From the NCBI RefSeq assembly GCF_900105355.1, contig NZ_FNSC01000001.1, forward strand, positions 62,001-126,000: a stretch of 64,000 bases of DNA. The letters run 5' to 3'. Position 1 is the first letter of the stretch; every line of letters starts with the position of its first letter. The position numbers and the translations under genes are program-made. This stretch comes from Pseudomonas anguilliseptica. Its GTDB lineage: Bacteria; Pseudomonadota; Gammaproteobacteria; Pseudomonadales; Pseudomonadaceae. The notes under the pieces were generated by a model. That model made no database searches. It saw only the letters and a list, made by a program, of their open reading frames with translations, and had not been told where the DNA came from. Positions 18,122-28,284 of the stretch are shown piece by piece.

Positions 18122-19300
18122 ATGAGCACAGCTTCCCTGCATATCGCGCTGATCAGCGAAACCTTCGCGCCGGAAATCAACGGCGTGGCCAATACCCTCG
18201 GGCGCATGGTCGACGGCTTGCGCGGCCGTGGCCATCGCGTGCAACTGGTGCGCCCGCGACAAAACGTCGACCCGCGCGGCGCGGTCGATCAGGATTTATT
18301 GCTGACCCGCGGCTGGCCGCTGCCCGGTTACCCCGGTTTGCAGTGGGGTCAGTCGTCGATGCACAAACTGCTGCGCAACTGGCAACGGCAGCGCCCGGAT
18401 GTGTTGTATATCGCCACCGAAGGCCCGCTGGGCCTGTCCGCCCTGCGCGCCGCGCGCCGTTTGCAGATCCCGGTGGTCAGCGGTTTTCACACCAACTTCC
18501 AGCAATACACCGGGCATTACGGCTTTGGCCTGCTAACCCGCCTGCTGACCAATTACCTGCGCTGGTTCCATAACCGCTCGCAGATGACCCTGGTGCCCAG
18601 CGTCAGCCAGCAGATCGAACTGCAACGCCGTGGCTTCGACAATCTGGAACTGCTCTCGCGGGGCGTCGACAGCCAGCTGTTCCACCCAGCCAAACGCAGC
18701 GCGGCTTTGCGCGAGCGCTGGGGCCTGGCGGAACAGGACATCGCCATCCTGCATGTCGGCCGCCTGGCCGCAGAAAAGAACCTGGCCCTACTTAGCAAGA
18801 GCTTTCAGGCGCTGCAACAGGCGCACCCGCAACGGCGGCTGAAACTGATTCTGGTCGGCGATGGCCCGCAGCGCGCCAACCTCCAGCAGCAACTGCCGGA
18901 GGCGGTGTTCTGCGGCCTGCAGCGCGGTGAAGAACTGGCCGCGCATTACGCTTCGGGCGACCTGTTTGTGTTTCCCAGCCTGTCGGAAACCTTCGGCAAT
19001 GTGGTGCTCGAAGCCCTGGCCTCAGGGCTTGGCGTGGTGGCGTTTGATCAAGCGGCAGCGGCGCAGCATATCCGCCACGGGCATAACGGCGCGTTGGCGG
19101 TGGCTGAGGACGAACAAGGCTTTATCGACGCCGCCAGTTGGCTGCTCACCGACCACGAGGGCCTGCGCCGGGTGCGCCTGAATGCCCGGTTGCATGCTTC
19201 ACGCCAAGGCTGGCCGGCGATTGTCGAGCTGTTTGAGCAGCACCTGCGCAACGCCATGCAGCCCGCAGCGGAGTTACCGGCCGGCAGAACCCAGCATTGA
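18122..19300 (+). CDS. GT4-family glycosyltransferase (MgtA/PimB-like)
   Basis: A 392-residue family 4 glycosyltransferase with the GT-B fold. The acceptor side begins IALISETFAPEINGVANTLGRMV; the donor side holds ILHVGRLAAEKNLALL and the ExxxxxxxE signature in FPSLSETFGNVVLEALASG. It resembles bacterial alpha-mannosyltransferases acting on diacylglycerol or phosphatidylinositol acceptors, but donor and acceptor are not determinable here. Stands alone between the LysR gene and a non-coding repeat. Confidence 0.85.
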   Translation: MSTASLHIALISETFAPEINGVANTLGRMVDGLRGRGHRVQLVRPRQNVDPRGAVDQDLLLTRGWPLPGYPGLQWGQSSMHKLLRNWQRQRPDVLYIATEGPLGLSALRAARRLQIPVVSGFHTNFQQYTGHYGFGLLTRLLTNYLRWFHNRSQMTLVPSVSQQIELQRRGFDNLELLSRGVDSQLFHPAKRSAALRERWGLAEQDIAILHVGRLAAEKNLALLSKSFQALQQAHPQRRLKLILVGDGPQRANLQQQLPEAVFCGLQRGEELAAHYASGDLFVFPSLSETFGNVVLEALASGLGVVAFDQAAAAQHIRHGHNGALAVAEDEQGFIDAASWLLTDHEGLRRVRLNARLHASRQGWPAIVELFEQHLRNAMQPAAELPAGRTQH

Positions 19301-19377
19301 GCGAACCGTTGCGGGAGGCGTTTTAGCGGCGAGCTTTACCGCTAGTGTCGCGACTGCGACTGCATGGAGGCCAGAGC

Positions 19378-19478
19378 GTAGGTTGGGTCGGGCGGCGCTC
19401 CGTTGAGGAGCAACGCGACAAAGCCCAACGCAGCCTGCCTGCACCTGTTGGGCTTCGCTACGCTCAACACCAACCTAC
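19378..19478. repeat. GTAGGTTGG-ended inverted repeat element (about 100 bp)
   Basis: The segment begins GTAGGTTGGGT and ends ACCAACCTAC, with internal GTTGGGCTTCG and AAGCCCAACG arms. It lies within the 252-bp gap between the glycosyltransferase and sfsA. Intergenic repeats with these ends are common in Pseudomonas and Azotobacter-type genomes. The rest of the gap shows no gene. Confidence 0.65.
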
Positions 19479-19552
19479 CTAACATGCACTTGGTCATCTG
19501 GAACAATCGCGGGATTACTCTCCGCCCCTGCAACACATTATTGAAGCAAAGC

Positions 19553-20260
19553 CTACAGCAGCACCTCCAAACGCTTGACCAGCTGTACGCCCTGCGCGCT
19601 GATGGCTGCGCCATAGGCCAACACTTCAACACCCGCGCTCACCGCCTCACGCAACGCAGCGGCGTAGGCCGGGTCGATTTCTTCGGCCGGGCGCACGGCA
19701 TCAATGTCCGTCAGGTTCACGCAGTAAAGCTGCACCGCGCGAATGCCCTCACGGGCCAGTGCCGCCAGTTCACGCAGGTGTTTGCTGCCACGCTCGGTGC
19801 GCGCATCGGGAAAGGCAGCGACACGGCTATCGGCAAACCCCAGGGTTACGCTCTTGACCTCGACAAACGCCACGCCTGTGAGGTAGTCCAGACGGAAATC
19901 GATCCGGCTGCGCTCCTGGCCGTACGGCACTTCGCGCTTGAGGCTGGTAAAACCGTTCAGCTCACTGATCAGCCCGGCGCGCAACGCTTCCTCCACCAGG
20001 ACATTGGCGCGCCCTGTGTTGATCACCGCCAGACGGCCGTGTGGCGTTTCGCCGATCTCCCAGCTGCCCGGCAGCTTGCGCTTGGGGTCGTTACTGCGAC
20101 TGAACCAGATGCGCGCACCCTCGCTCATGCAGTTGAGCATCGAGCCGGTATTGGCGCAGTGGATGGTCAGCCGCTCGCCGCTGGCCGTCTCGATATCGGC
20201 GAGAAAGCGCTTGTAGCGACGCAGCAGACGCCCTTCTTCCAGCGGCGGCTCAAACTGCAT
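19553..20260 (-). CDS. sfsA: DNA/RNA nuclease SfsA
   Basis: A 235-residue SfsA protein (sugar fermentation stimulation protein, now described as a nuclease). Recognised from [16 protein letters not shown] opening, [40 protein letters not shown] and [21 protein letters not shown] with its PD-(D/E)xK-like acidic/lysine residues. Its start overlaps the end of the aminotransferase gene by about 11 bp, indicating an operon. Confidence 0.92.
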   Translation of the reverse strand: MQFEPPLEEGRLLRRYKRFLADIETASGERLTIHCANTGSMLNCMSEGARIWFSRSNDPKRKLPGSWEIGETPHGRLAVINTGRANVLVEEALRAGLISELNGFTSLKREVPYGQERSRIDFRLDYLTGVAFVEVKSVTLGFADSRVAAFPDARTERGSKHLRELAALAREGIRAVQLYCVNLTDIDAVRPAEEIDPAYAAALREAVSAGVEVLAYGAAISAQGVQLVKRLEVLL

Positions 20261-21431
20261 GGAACTGCCAGCTGATCAGGCCACGCTTGATCCGCTCCAC
20301 CGCCTGCTGCAAACGCGGCAAGTCCTGGGTGTAGGCAAAGCGCACATGCTGCGCGGCCTGGTAGCGGCCGAAATCCAGGCCGGGAGTAAAGGCCACATGC
20401 TCGGTTTCCAGAAAGTGCTGGCAAAAGGCAAAGGCATCACCGCCGAAGGCGCTGATATCGGCATATAAATAGAAGGCGCCTTCCGGCTCCACAGCGATCT
20501 TGAAGCCCAGCTCACGCAGCGCCGGCAGGAGGAAGTCGCGGCGGCGCTGAAACGCGTGGCGGCGCTGTTCGAGAACCTCCAGGGTCTGCGGCTGAAAACA
20601 GGCCAGCGCGGCATGCTGAGCCATGCTCGGCGCGCTGATATAGAGATTCTGCGCCAGCTTCTCCAACTCCGGCACCGCAGCCGGTGGCGCCACCAGCCAG
20701 CCCAGACGCCAGCCAGTCATGCCGAAATACTTGGAAAAACTGTTGAGCACGAAAGCCTCGTCGTCCACTTCCAGCACGCTGGCAGCGTCCACGCCATAGG
20801 TCAGGCCGTGGTAGATCTCATCCACCACCAGATGCCCGCCGCGCGCTTTCAGCGCCTGGGACAGCCCGCCCAGCTCGTCGCGGCTGAGCAAGGTGCCGGT
20901 CGGGTTGGCCGGGGATGCCACCAACGCACCAACGCTATCCTGGTCCCAATAGCGCTCTATCAGCTCGGGCGTCAGCTGATAACGCACATCCGGGCCAACC
21001 GGAACCAGCTGCGCCGCGCCTTCGACCAGGCGCAAAAAGTGGCGATTGCAAGGGTAGCCGGGGTCGGCCAGCAGCCAGTGTTTGCCGGGGTCGACCAACA
21101 GGCTGGTGGCCAGCAGCAAGGCGCCCGAGCCGCCCGGGGTGATCAGAATGCGCTGCGGGTCGATATCAAGACCGTAACGCTGGCCATAAAAGCTGGAAAT
21201 CGCCTCACGCAGGGCCGGCAGGCCGCGTGCGGCGGTGTAGCGGGTGTGACCATCGGCCAGGGCCGCCTGCCCGGCGGCGACAATCGGCGCGGCAGTGGTG
21301 AAGTCCGGCTCGCCGATTTCCAGGTGGATCACATCATGGCCGTCAGCCTGCAGCTGATTGGCGCGGGCCAGCAGAGCCATCACGTGAAAAGGTTCTATGG
21401 CGCGGCTGCGCGCACTGTAGGACTGGGCCAT
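20250..21431 (-). CDS. PLP-dependent aminotransferase (class I/II)
   Basis: A 393-residue fold-type I aminotransferase. Visible are HLEIGEPDF near residue 35, [27 protein letters not shown], and [15 protein letters not shown] with the PLP-binding Lys in SFSKYF. FRYTQ-like [10 protein letters not shown] closes the fold. The position beside dksA and sfsA is conserved in Pseudomonas. The amino-acid substrate is not assigned; alanine/aspartate-type activity is likely. Confidence 0.88.
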   Translation of the reverse strand: MAQSYSARSRAIEPFHVMALLARANQLQADGHDVIHLEIGEPDFTTAAPIVAAGQAALADGHTRYTAARGLPALREAISSFYGQRYGLDIDPQRILITPGGSGALLLATSLLVDPGKHWLLADPGYPCNRHFLRLVEGAAQLVPVGPDVRYQLTPELIERYWDQDSVGALVASPANPTGTLLSRDELGGLSQALKARGGHLVVDEIYHGLTYGVDAASVLEVDDEAFVLNSFSKYFGMTGWRLGWLVAPPAAVPELEKLAQNLYISAPSMAQHAALACFQPQTLEVLEQRRHAFQRRRDFLLPALRELGFKIAVEPEGAFYLYADISAFGGDAFAFCQHFLETEHVAFTPGLDFGRYQAAQHVRFAYTQDLPRLQQAVERIKRGLISWQFHAV

Positions 21432-21627
21432 GGGACTGCCTTGGTCTGGATTAAGCCGCGGATTCTAAAGCATACCCGGCGCAGCTTCGACAACCGGGAG
21501 TGGCGCAGGCCGAGTTGTTCTGGTAAGTTCGCCCGCTTGCAGCCGCAGGGCCGCTTCTACCCAAGGTAGGATCGGCAAGGGACACCGTCCTGCGCAGTGG
21601 ATTAGAGAGAGTGAGAGGCGGTCATCC

Positions 21628-22071
21628 ATGCCCACCAAAGCAAAAGCAAAAAGCAGCCAACTGACTCGTGGTTTTGAGCCCTATAAAGAAACAAAGGGCG
21701 AGGAATACATGGGTGAGCCGATGCGCGCCCACTTCACCGGCATCCTCAACAAGTGGAAGCTGGAATTGATGCAGGAAGTTGATCGTACTGTGCACCACAT
21801 GCAGGACGAAGCAGCCAACTTCCCCGATCCAGCGGACCGCGCCAGCCAGGAAGAAGAGTTCAGCCTGGAACTGCGTGCCCGTGATCGCGAGCGCAAGCTG
21901 ATCAAGAAGATCGACAAAACCCTGCAACTGATCGAAGACAACGACTACGGCTGGTGCGATTCCTGTGGCGTCGAAATCGGCATCCGCCGACTGGAAGCCC
22001 GCCCAACCGCCACCCTGTGCATCGATTGCAAGACGCTGGCGGAAATCAAGGAAAAGCAGATCGGTTCCTGA
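21628..22071 (+). CDS. dksA: RNA polymerase-binding transcription factor DksA
   Basis: A 147-residue DksA. The coiled-coil part contains [23 protein letters not shown] with the acidic tip region before it, and the zinc finger is CDSCGVEIG...ATLCIDC (four Cys). DksA works with ppGpp in the RNA polymerase secondary channel to reset rRNA and biosynthetic promoters. Followed by a clear terminator. Confidence 0.96.
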   Translation: MPTKAKAKSSQLTRGFEPYKETKGEEYMGEPMRAHFTGILNKWKLELMQEVDRTVHHMQDEAANFPDPADRASQEEEFSLELRARDRERKLIKKIDKTLQLIEDNDYGWCDSCGVEIGIRRLEARPTATLCIDCKTLAEIKEKQIGS

Positions 22072-22079
22072 TCTGACCC

Positions 22080-22110
22080 AGAGGGTGCTTCGGCACCCTC
22101 TGTTGTTTCT
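22080..22110 (+). terminator. dksA terminator
   Basis: AGAGGGTGC - TTCG - GCACCCTCT, a 9-bp perfect stem with a UUCG tetraloop, followed by GTTGTTTCTG, starting about 9 bp after the dksA stop. Confidence 0.9.
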
Positions 22111-22129
22111 GTCTCTGCATATGTATCCG

Positions 22130-22326
22130 CAACAGGTTTTGAAAACGTAGGCGAGGCAGGCGAGACAAGGCAGAAATGACCGAGAAAGCGGAGTTTACTG
22201 GTGTAAATGAGCATTACTCGTTTCACTCGCCCTTCGGGCCGCGCTTAAGCGCGTTAGCCGCAAGCGGCTTGTTGAGGTCATTTCTAACGCAGTATCGACC
22301 ACGCAGGTAGTTTTCAAAGCCTGTTG
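22130..22326. repeat. 197-bp element with terminal inverted repeats
   Basis: Left end CAACAGGTTTTGAAAAC, right end GTTTTCAAAGCCTGTTG (reverse complement CAACAGGCTTTGAAAAC; one mismatch in 17). Inner arms AGAAATGACC and GGTCATTTCT also pair. It fills most of the dksA-gluQ gap and has no coding potential, so it looks like a MITE or long hairpin repeat. Confidence 0.7.
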
Positions 22327-22336
22327 ACCCGCACGT

Positions 22337-23224
22337 ATGAACACACCCGCCTACATCGGCCGCTTCGCCCCCACCCCTAGCGGTTATCTGCACTTCGGCT
22401 CACTGGTCGCCGCCCTGGCGTCGTATCTGGACGCGCGCGCGGTAAACGGCCGCTGGCTGCTGCGTATGGAAGACCTCGACCCACCACGCGAAGTCGCCGG
22501 CGCCCAGGCCGGGATTCTCAGCACCCTGGAAAGCTATGGCTTCGAATGGGATGGCGAGCTGGTACGCCAGAGTGAGCGTCACGGCGAGTACGCCGCCCTG
22601 GTCGAACGCCTGCTCAGCCAGGGCCTGGCCTACGCCTGCACCTGCTCACGCAAGCAGCTGGAAGGCACTCAAGGCATCTACCCCGGCACCTGCCGCAATG
22701 CCGGCCACGGCTTTACAGATGCCGCCATTCGCCTGCGCGTGCCGGAGCTGAGCTACCACTTTGTCGACCGCGTGCAGGGTGATTACCGCCAGCACCTGGG
22801 CCGCGAGGTCGGCGACTTTGTGATTCGCCGCCGCGATGGCCTGTATGCCTACCAACTGACGGTGGTGCTCGACGATGCCTGGCAGGGCGTGACCGATGTG
22901 GTACGTGGCGCCGACCTGCTCGACTCCACCCCGCGCCAGCTGTATCTGCAGGAGCTGCTCGGCCTCTCGCAACCGCGCTACCTGCATGTGCCGCTGATCA
23001 TCCAGCCGGATGGTCACAAGCTGGGCAAATCCTACCGCTCGCCACCGCTACCAGCCGACCAGGCCACTCCACTGCTGATTCGCGCCCTGCGTGCGCTTGG
23101 CCAGCAGTTGCCGGACGGCGCCAGCCATGGCCAGCCTGCTGAACTGCTGCGCTGGGCCAGTCAGCACTGGGACGCTACACGTATTCCGCACAGCCTGACC
23201 CTGGCCGAAGCGCAATTGCGCTGA
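22337..23224 (+). CDS. gluQ: glutamyl-Q tRNA(Asp) synthetase
   Basis: A 295-residue truncated glutamyl-tRNA synthetase paralogue that attaches glutamate to queuosine in tRNA-Asp. The catalytic HIGH-like motif is in RFAPTPSGYLHFGSLV, the zinc site is CTCSRKQLEG...YPGTCRN, and the KMSKS-like loop is GHKLGKSYRSPPL. The anticodon-binding domain of true GluRS is missing, as expected for GluQRS. Follows dksA, the common gene order in gammaproteobacteria. Confidence 0.94.
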   Translation: MNTPAYIGRFAPTPSGYLHFGSLVAALASYLDARAVNGRWLLRMEDLDPPREVAGAQAGILSTLESYGFEWDGELVRQSERHGEYAALVERLLSQGLAYACTCSRKQLEGTQGIYPGTCRNAGHGFTDAAIRLRVPELSYHFVDRVQGDYRQHLGREVGDFVIRRRDGLYAYQLTVVLDDAWQGVTDVVRGADLLDSTPRQLYLQELLGLSQPRYLHVPLIIQPDGHKLGKSYRSPPLPADQATPLLIRALRALGQQLPDGASHGQPAELLRWASQHWDATRIPHSLTLAEAQLR

Positions 23225-23257
23225 TCAGCCAGTACTCGATAATCACCGTGATCGGGT

Positions 23258-23626
23258 TCAGCTGTCAGTTGGCGGGGCATCAGCCAAAAAATCGGCCAAC
23301 TCATCGCAACCACCCTGCACCGCCGCCAGCGCCTGCGCGCAGAGCGCCCGATAGCGCTGCAGAACCTGTTCACCGGTTTCAGTCAATTGCGTGCCGCCAC
23401 CGTGTTTGCCGCCGGCCAGTGTGCTGACCAGCGGCTGACGGAAACTGCGGTTCATGGTTTCCACCAAGAGCCATGCGCGCCGATAGGACATGCCCATGGC
23501 GCGCGCAGCGCCGCTAATCGAGCCGTGCAGAGCAATCGCCTCAAGCAGATCCGCCTTGCCAGGCCCAAGCGCGATGTCAGTGCCGTTATGCAGCCGAATT
23601 TTCAGATCGAGGCGATACATAGGCAT
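23258..23626 (-). CDS. ModE-like winged-helix regulator (N-terminal domain only)
   Basis: About 122 residues: a LysR-type winged helix of the ModE N-terminal class, with GPGKADLLEAIALHGSISGAARAMGMSYRRAW and LAGGKHGGGTQLTETG. The molybdate-binding domains of full ModE are absent, a common short form. The start at 23626 (MPMYRLDLKIRLHNG) matches the family; the longer frame overlaps pgm. Target unknown; molybdenum or formate-dehydrogenase genes are usual but none is nearby. Confidence 0.8.
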   Translation of the reverse strand: MPMYRLDLKIRLHNGTDIALGPGKADLLEAIALHGSISGAARAMGMSYRRAWLLVETMNRSFRQPLVSTLAGGKHGGGTQLTETGEQVLQRYRALCAQALAAVQGGCDELADFLADAPPTDS

Positions 23627-23636
23627 GCTCACGGGG

Positions 23637-25289
23637 TTATGGCGCAACCAAGGCCGCATCGACGATCTGCTGCGCCTCACTGAAGATGCGCTGCAGATGT
23701 ACCTCATCACGGTAGCTCTCGGCGTAGATCTTGTAGATATCCTCGGTGCCGGATGGCCGCGCGGCGAACCAGCCGCCTTCGCTGATCACCTTGATGCCGC
23801 CAATCGCCGAGCCATTGCCAGGGGCCTTGTCGAGCACCTGAGTGATGGCGTCGCCAGCCAGTTCACGGTTACTGATCTGTGCAGGAGACAGTTTGCCTAA
23901 GGCCTTCTTCTGCGCCGCTGTAGCCGGCGCATCGACGCGGTCGGCATAGATGGCGCCGAACTCGTTGCTCAGGCCCTGATACAGCTCGCCGGGATCACGC
24001 CCGCTTACGGCGGTCATCTCTGCGGCCAGGAGGGCCAGGGCGACACCGTCCTTATCGGTGGTCCAAACTCGGCCATCACGGCGCAGAAAGGTCGCCCCAG
24101 CGCTCTCCTCGCCGCCGAAACCCAGAGAGCCGTCGAACAGGCCGCCAGCAAACCATTTGAAGCCCACCGGCACTTCCTGCAACGGCCGGCCCAGGCGCGC
24201 GGCGACGCGATCAATCATTGCGCTGCTGACCAGGGTTTTGCCCACCGCTGCTGTGGCGCTCCACTGCGGGCGATGCTGGAACAGGTAATCGATGGCCACA
24301 CTGAGGAAGTGGTTGGCCGGCAGCAGGCCGACGCTTGGCGCGACGACGCCGTGGCGGTCGTAGTCGGTGTCGCAGGCAAAGGCGATGTCGTAGCCGTTCT
24401 TCAGGCCGATCAGGCGCTGCATGGCATGACTGGAGGACGGATCCATGCGGATCTGCCCGTCCCAGTCCAGGCTCATAAAGGCGAACTGCGGGTCGATGAC
24501 CTGGCTCACCACGTCCAGATTGAGGCCGTACTGCTCGGCGATGCGCCCCCAGTAATGCACCCCGGCTCCGCCCAACGGATCGACGCCCAGGCGCAGTCCA
24601 GCGGCGCGGATCGGCGCGAAGTCGATGACATTGTCCAGGTCATTCACATAGCTGACGAGGTAATCGTATGCCTGCACATTGGCCGCCTGCCGCGCCTGCG
24701 CCAGAGGCATGCGCTTGACCTCACGCAGGCCGCCTTCGAGCAGCGCATTGGCGCGGTTCTGCACCCAGGTGGTGATATCGCTGTCGGCCGGGCCGCCGTT
24801 GCTGGGGTTGTACTTGAAGCCGCCGCAGTCCGGCGGGTTGTGCGACGGGGTGATGACGATGCCGTCGGCCAGACCCGAACTGCGGCCCTGGTTGTGCACC
24901 AGAATGGCCTGACTGACCGCCGGCGTCGGGGTGAATTCGCCGCCCGCGGAGATCAGAGTCTGCACGCCATTGGCCGCCAGCACATCAATCGCGCTGTCCA
25001 GCGCCGGCGCCGACAACGCATGGGTATCGGCACCGATAAACAGTGGGCCGCTGATGCCTTGACTGCTGCGGTAATCACAGATCGCCTGGCTGATCGCCAG
25101 CACATGAGCCTGGTTGAAGCTGTGCGCCAGGGAACTGCCACGGTGCCCGGAGGTGCCGAACGCCACCCGCTGGCTGGCTACGCGGGGATCCGGCTGCAGG
25201 TCGTAATAGGCCGCCAGCAGCGCGGCGATGTCGGTCAACTGGGAAACAGGAGCCGACTGACCGGCCAGGGGGTGGACATGTGCGCTCAC
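23637..25289 (-). CDS. pgm: phosphoglucomutase (alpha-D-glucose-specific)
   Basis: A 550-residue phosphohexomutase interconverting glucose 1- and 6-phosphate. Motifs: [14 protein letters not shown] near residue 40, the phosphoserine loop [16 protein letters not shown] near 145, metal-binding DTDYDRHGV, the sugar loop FGGEESAGA, and the phosphate-binding [15 protein letters not shown] at the end. The start is GTG 25289, with CCAGGAG 5 bp upstream and a family-like N-terminus ([10 protein letters not shown]); the longer frame to 25418 is not supported. Confidence 0.93.
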   Translation of the reverse strand: MSAHVHPLAGQSAPVSQLTDIAALLAAYYDLQPDPRVASQRVAFGTSGHRGSSLAHSFNQAHVLAISQAICDYRSSQGISGPLFIGADTHALSAPALDSAIDVLAANGVQTLISAGGEFTPTPAVSQAILVHNQGRSSGLADGIVITPSHNPPDCGGFKYNPSNGGPADSDITTWVQNRANALLEGGLREVKRMPLAQARQAANVQAYDYLVSYVNDLDNVIDFAPIRAAGLRLGVDPLGGAGVHYWGRIAEQYGLNLDVVSQVIDPQFAFMSLDWDGQIRMDPSSSHAMQRLIGLKNGYDIAFACDTDYDRHGVVAPSVGLLPANHFLSVAIDYLFQHRPQWSATAAVGKTLVSSAMIDRVAARLGRPLQEVPVGFKWFAGGLFDGSLGFGGEESAGATFLRRDGRVWTTDKDGVALALLAAEMTAVSGRDPGELYQGLSNEFGAIYADRVDAPATAAQKKALGKLSPAQISNRELAGDAITQVLDKAPGNGSAIGGIKVISEGGWFAARPSGTEDIYKIYAESYRDEVHLQRIFSEAQQIVDAALVAP

Positions 25290-25417
25290 AAAAACTCCTG
25301 GAAGATGGAACCCAGTAAAAGTGCGCAAGCTTAACAGGCCATGCCGCGTAAACGCAGCGCGACACGGCCATTTCCGGCTATCCTTGCCGGCCTCTTTTAT
25401 GCCGCAGGATGACCCCA

Positions 25418-25948
25418 ATGAAAGCCCAGCTCGAAGAATTGATCAGCAAAATAAGCTCGGGCTGCATGCTGCCGGAAGAGGTCGCGCGCATCGCCGATGA
25501 GGCCGCCCAGGCCTACGCCGACCCGCAGGCGTTTCTCGTAGCCAACCCGGACATCAATTTCGACGACAGTTTCCCGATTCCGCTGGGCGAATGGGTGGTG
25601 ATCGGCAGCCTGCCGGAAACCGTGCTGTTCCAGGCAGACAGCTATGACGAACTGTTCCAGCAGATCACCGAGTCGTTTGGCCCTGAGGTGAGCTTTGTGC
25701 TCAAACCCAAGCAACTGGTGAAAGTCGAGCCACTGAAAGCGCTGAACCGCATACAGGTGCAACTGTCCAGCCTGTCACCGGAAACCAAGGGTTATGTCTT
25801 GCTGGATTTCAGCGAGCCGCTGGATGACGAGCTGCAAGCCGTGCTGGTGTACAGCACTGACCTGCCACGCGTGATGGAGTTGGCAGTGGAAGTCGGCATC
25901 TACGCGGCCCCAGCTTATGAAACCCTGAAAGCCGCGCAAAGCGAATAG
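25418..25948 (+). CDS. conserved hypothetical protein
   Basis: A 176-residue soluble, acidic protein beginning [29 protein letters not shown]. No signal peptide, membrane segment or known catalytic motif is seen. The C-terminal half ([20 protein letters not shown]...[13 protein letters not shown]) has mixed alpha/beta character. ATG 25418 is preferred over 25409 because GCAGGA lies 8 bp before it. It diverges from pgm. I do not recognise a function. Confidence 0.7.
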   Translation: MKAQLEELISKISSGCMLPEEVARIADEAAQAYADPQAFLVANPDINFDDSFPIPLGEWVVIGSLPETVLFQADSYDELFQQITESFGPEVSFVLKPKQLVKVEPLKALNRIQVQLSSLSPETKGYVLLDFSEPLDDELQAVLVYSTDLPRVMELAVEVGIYAAPAYETLKAAQSE

Positions 25949-25970
25949 AGGTAATCAGACAGCAGTAGAT

Positions 25971-26204
25971 TCAGTGCTGCTGCCGTCGCAATTCGGCAAG
26001 TTTGCTCGCCAGCTCATCAAGCTCTGGGCTCTGCCCTCGCGGTAGCCGTCGCAGCACTGCCTGACTCAAGCGCATTTGTTTGATAAAGCGCCGGCAATTC
26101 ACGCACATGGCCAAGTGCATGCGCACGGACAGGCGTTTGCGCAGGCCCAGGTGGCCATCAAGAAATTCACTGGAGTGGGCCACCAACTCCTTACAGCTCA
26201 ACAT
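25971..26204 (-). CDS. zf-HC2 anti-sigma factor
   Basis: A 77-residue protein with the zinc-binding HxxxCxxC motif (HLAMCVNCRRF) and an upstream Cys (MLSCKELVAHSSEFLDG), the ZAS/zf-HC2 anti-sigma fold. There is no transmembrane segment, so it is a soluble anti-sigma. Its start overlaps the stop of the ECF sigma gene by 7 bp, the standard sigma/anti-sigma arrangement; it probably holds that sigma inactive. Confidence 0.88.
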   Translation of the reverse strand: MLSCKELVAHSSEFLDGHLGLRKRLSVRMHLAMCVNCRRFIKQMRLSQAVLRRLPRGQSPELDELASKLAELRRQQH

Positions 26205-26809
26205 TGGCCGGTCTCCTCAAAATGCTCCAAGGTAGCAAAGACCTTGAGACGCGCGCGGTGCAGTAGCACCCGCACATTGGAGAGCGAGACCTGCAAAAGA
26301 TTACAGATCTCCTCCAACTCCAGCCCTTCGCGCTCACGCAGGTGCAGCACGCTGCCCTGCAGCTCGGACAGACTGGCCAGGGTTTTCTCCAGGCATTCGC
26401 GCAATTCGTCCTCGGTCAGCAAGGCTTCCGGGGAGTCGTGATGCCAGGCATGTGGCGCCAGCAGCCAATGGCCATCGCCACTGAAACGCTCATCACCGAT
26501 GCTGCCGTGAGGCGAGGGAATGTCGTCGAGCAGCACTTCACGGCGATTGCTCTTGAGGCGGGTTTTCGCGGTATTGGCGGTGATAGTCAGCAGCCAGGTC
26601 TTCAGGCTGGATCGCGCCTGAAAGCCATCGAGGCTGCGCACCACAGCCAGCCAGGCGTCCTGCACCACTTCATCGGCATTACGGCTGCCGACAATAGCAA
26701 AGGCCACCGCACGCATTGCCCCCTGATAGGTGGCAACCAGTTCGCGGTAGGCCTTCTGTTCACCTGCACGCAGACGCGTCAGCAGCGCCTGATCAGCTGG
26801 GTAATCCAT
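26198..26809 (-). CDS. ECF-type RNA polymerase sigma factor
   Basis: About 203 residues. Sigma region 2 reads YRELVATYQGAMRAVAFAIVGSRNADEVVQDAWLAVVRSL with LKTWLLTITANTAK; region 4 reads LSELQGSVLHLREREGLELEEICNLLQVSLSNVRVLLHRAR. ATG 26809 overlaps the KAS III stop (ATGA). It forms a three-gene unit KAS III - sigma - anti-sigma, matching the P. aeruginosa PA3286-PA3285-PA3284 order as I recall it. Confidence 0.92.
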   Translation of the reverse strand: MDYPADQALLTRLRAGEQKAYRELVATYQGAMRAVAFAIVGSRNADEVVQDAWLAVVRSLDGFQARSSLKTWLLTITANTAKTRLKSNRREVLLDDIPSPHGSIGDERFSGDGHWLLAPHAWHHDSPEALLTEDELRECLEKTLASLSELQGSVLHLREREGLELEEICNLLQVSLSNVRVLLHRARLKVFATLEHFEETGQC

Positions 26810-27936
26810 CAATGCTTCCGCAGGATCACGCTACCAATCGAGTAGCCCGCACCGAACGAGCTGAGCACACCCAGGGCGCCGCTCGGCAGGTCTTCCTGGT
26901 ATTTGTGCAGGGCGATGACCGAACCGGCCGAGCTGGTGTTGGCGTAGGTATCGAGAATCACCGGCGCTTCGCCTGGCTCGGCATCACGGCCGAGCAGCTT
27001 GCGCGCGATCAGCAGGTTCATGTTGAGGTTGGCCTGGTGCAGCCAGAAGCGCTTCACATCGCCGACGTTCAGTTTGTTTTCGGCTAGGTGTGCGGCAATC
27101 AGCTCGGCAACCATCGGGCAGACATCCTTGAACACCTTGCGGCCTTCCTGGACGAACAGCTTGTCACGTGCATCAACACCCTCTTCCGCACAGCGGTTGA
27201 GGAAGCCGAAGTTGTTGCGGATGTTGTTGCTGAACTGGGTGATCAGCTTGGTGCCGACGATATCGAACTGGCAGTTCGAAGTCGCCTGGTCGGCACGCTC
27301 GATGATCACCGCCGTGGCGGCGTCACCGAAGATAAAGTGGCTGTCGCGGTCACGGAAGTTCAGGTGGCCGGTGCAGATTTCCGGGTTGACCATCAGAATC
27401 GCGCGGGCCTGGCCCAGCTGCACGCTGTTTGCTGCAGCCTGGATGCCGAAGGTGGCCGAGGAACAGGCGACGTTCATGTCGTAACCGAAACCCTGGATGC
27501 CCAGCGCGGCCTGCACTTCAATCGCCACAGCCGGGTAGGCGCGCTGCAGGTTGGAGCAGGCCACGATCACCCCGTCGATATCGGCGGCGGTCTTGCCGGC
27601 GCGGGCCATAGCGTCCTTGGCGGCGCCGACGGCCATTTCGCAGAGGATGCCCCAGTCTTCATTGCTGCGTTCCGGCAGACGCGGCGCCATGCGCTTGGGA
27701 TCGAGGATGCCGGCCTTGTCCATGACAAAACGGCTCTTGATGCCCGAGGCTTTTTCGATAAAGCCGCTGCTCGACTCGCTCAGCGCTTCGACTTCACCGC
27801 TGGCGATGGCCGCGGCGTTGTCGGCATTGAATTGCTGAACGAAAGCGTTGAACGACTCGACCAACTCATCGTTGGAAATACTGTTTGCCGGGGTATAGAG
27901 GCCGGTACCACTGATCACGACGTTATGCACAGTCAT
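26809..27936 (-). CDS. beta-ketoacyl-ACP synthase III-like enzyme
   Basis: A 375-residue thiolase-fold enzyme. The catalytic Cys is in [15 protein letters not shown], the His in [12 protein letters not shown] and the Asn in [13 protein letters not shown]. It starts [19 protein letters not shown]; the frame extends 11 codons further upstream but without family similarity. Close relatives in P. aeruginosa condense medium-chain acyl-CoA (such as octanoyl-CoA) with malonyl-ACP, shunting beta-oxidation products into fatty-acid synthesis; that role is inferred here. Coupled to the downstream sigma gene. Confidence 0.88.
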   Translation of the reverse strand: MTVHNVVISGTGLYTPANSISNDELVESFNAFVQQFNADNAAAIASGEVEALSESSSGFIEKASGIKSRFVMDKAGILDPKRMAPRLPERSNEDWGILCEMAVGAAKDAMARAGKTAADIDGVIVACSNLQRAYPAVAIEVQAALGIQGFGYDMNVACSSATFGIQAAANSVQLGQARAILMVNPEICTGHLNFRDRDSHFIFGDAATAVIIERADQATSNCQFDIVGTKLITQFSNNIRNNFGFLNRCAEEGVDARDKLFVQEGRKVFKDVCPMVAELIAAHLAENKLNVGDVKRFWLHQANLNMNLLIARKLLGRDAEPGEAPVILDTYANTSSAGSVIALHKYQEDLPSGALGVLSSFGAGYSIGSVILRKH

Positions 27937-28284
27937 TCCTCTTTGTTCTTCGCCGCAGGCAGCGGCCAATTAGGCAATACGCCCAGGGCAGGCTAGGCCA
28001 TGGGCAAAAAAACGGCTGACAGGCTCAGCAAACTCGATCCATGAAACGTCCTGTTACGAGCCACGGAGTTTGCCACAGCCTGGGGTGTTTCGTCCGCTCA
28101 GCACGTCAGGCCATGCACAACAAAGCTGCCGGCTATTGAGGCAAAGATGCTCATAACGTGGAGCAAGACACATCGCGCAAGCACCCGTGAACAGGCGACT
28201 GGGTGGCCTCACCCGTCCGGGTGATGGATGATTGTCGGACAATCTATATGCTCGCCTTTCCCTAATAACAAGAAAGGTTTCGCC
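27937..28284. other. 348-bp intergenic region with a perfect GATTGTC-G-GACAATC palindrome
   Basis: No gene is seen. At 28230-28244 there is a perfect 7-1-7 inverted repeat GATTGTCGGACAATC, 40 bp before the lipase-like start, placed where an operator would be. TTGTC/GACAA palindromes of this kind are often bound by GntR-family regulators (inference). The rest is featureless. Confidence 0.55.

Noticed and set aside
24273..25334. Long forward open frame opposite pgm
   Set aside because: Antisense to phosphoglucomutase; no recognisable domain.
27088..27996. Long forward open frame opposite the KAS III gene
   Set aside because: Antisense shadow of a conserved thiolase-fold enzyme.
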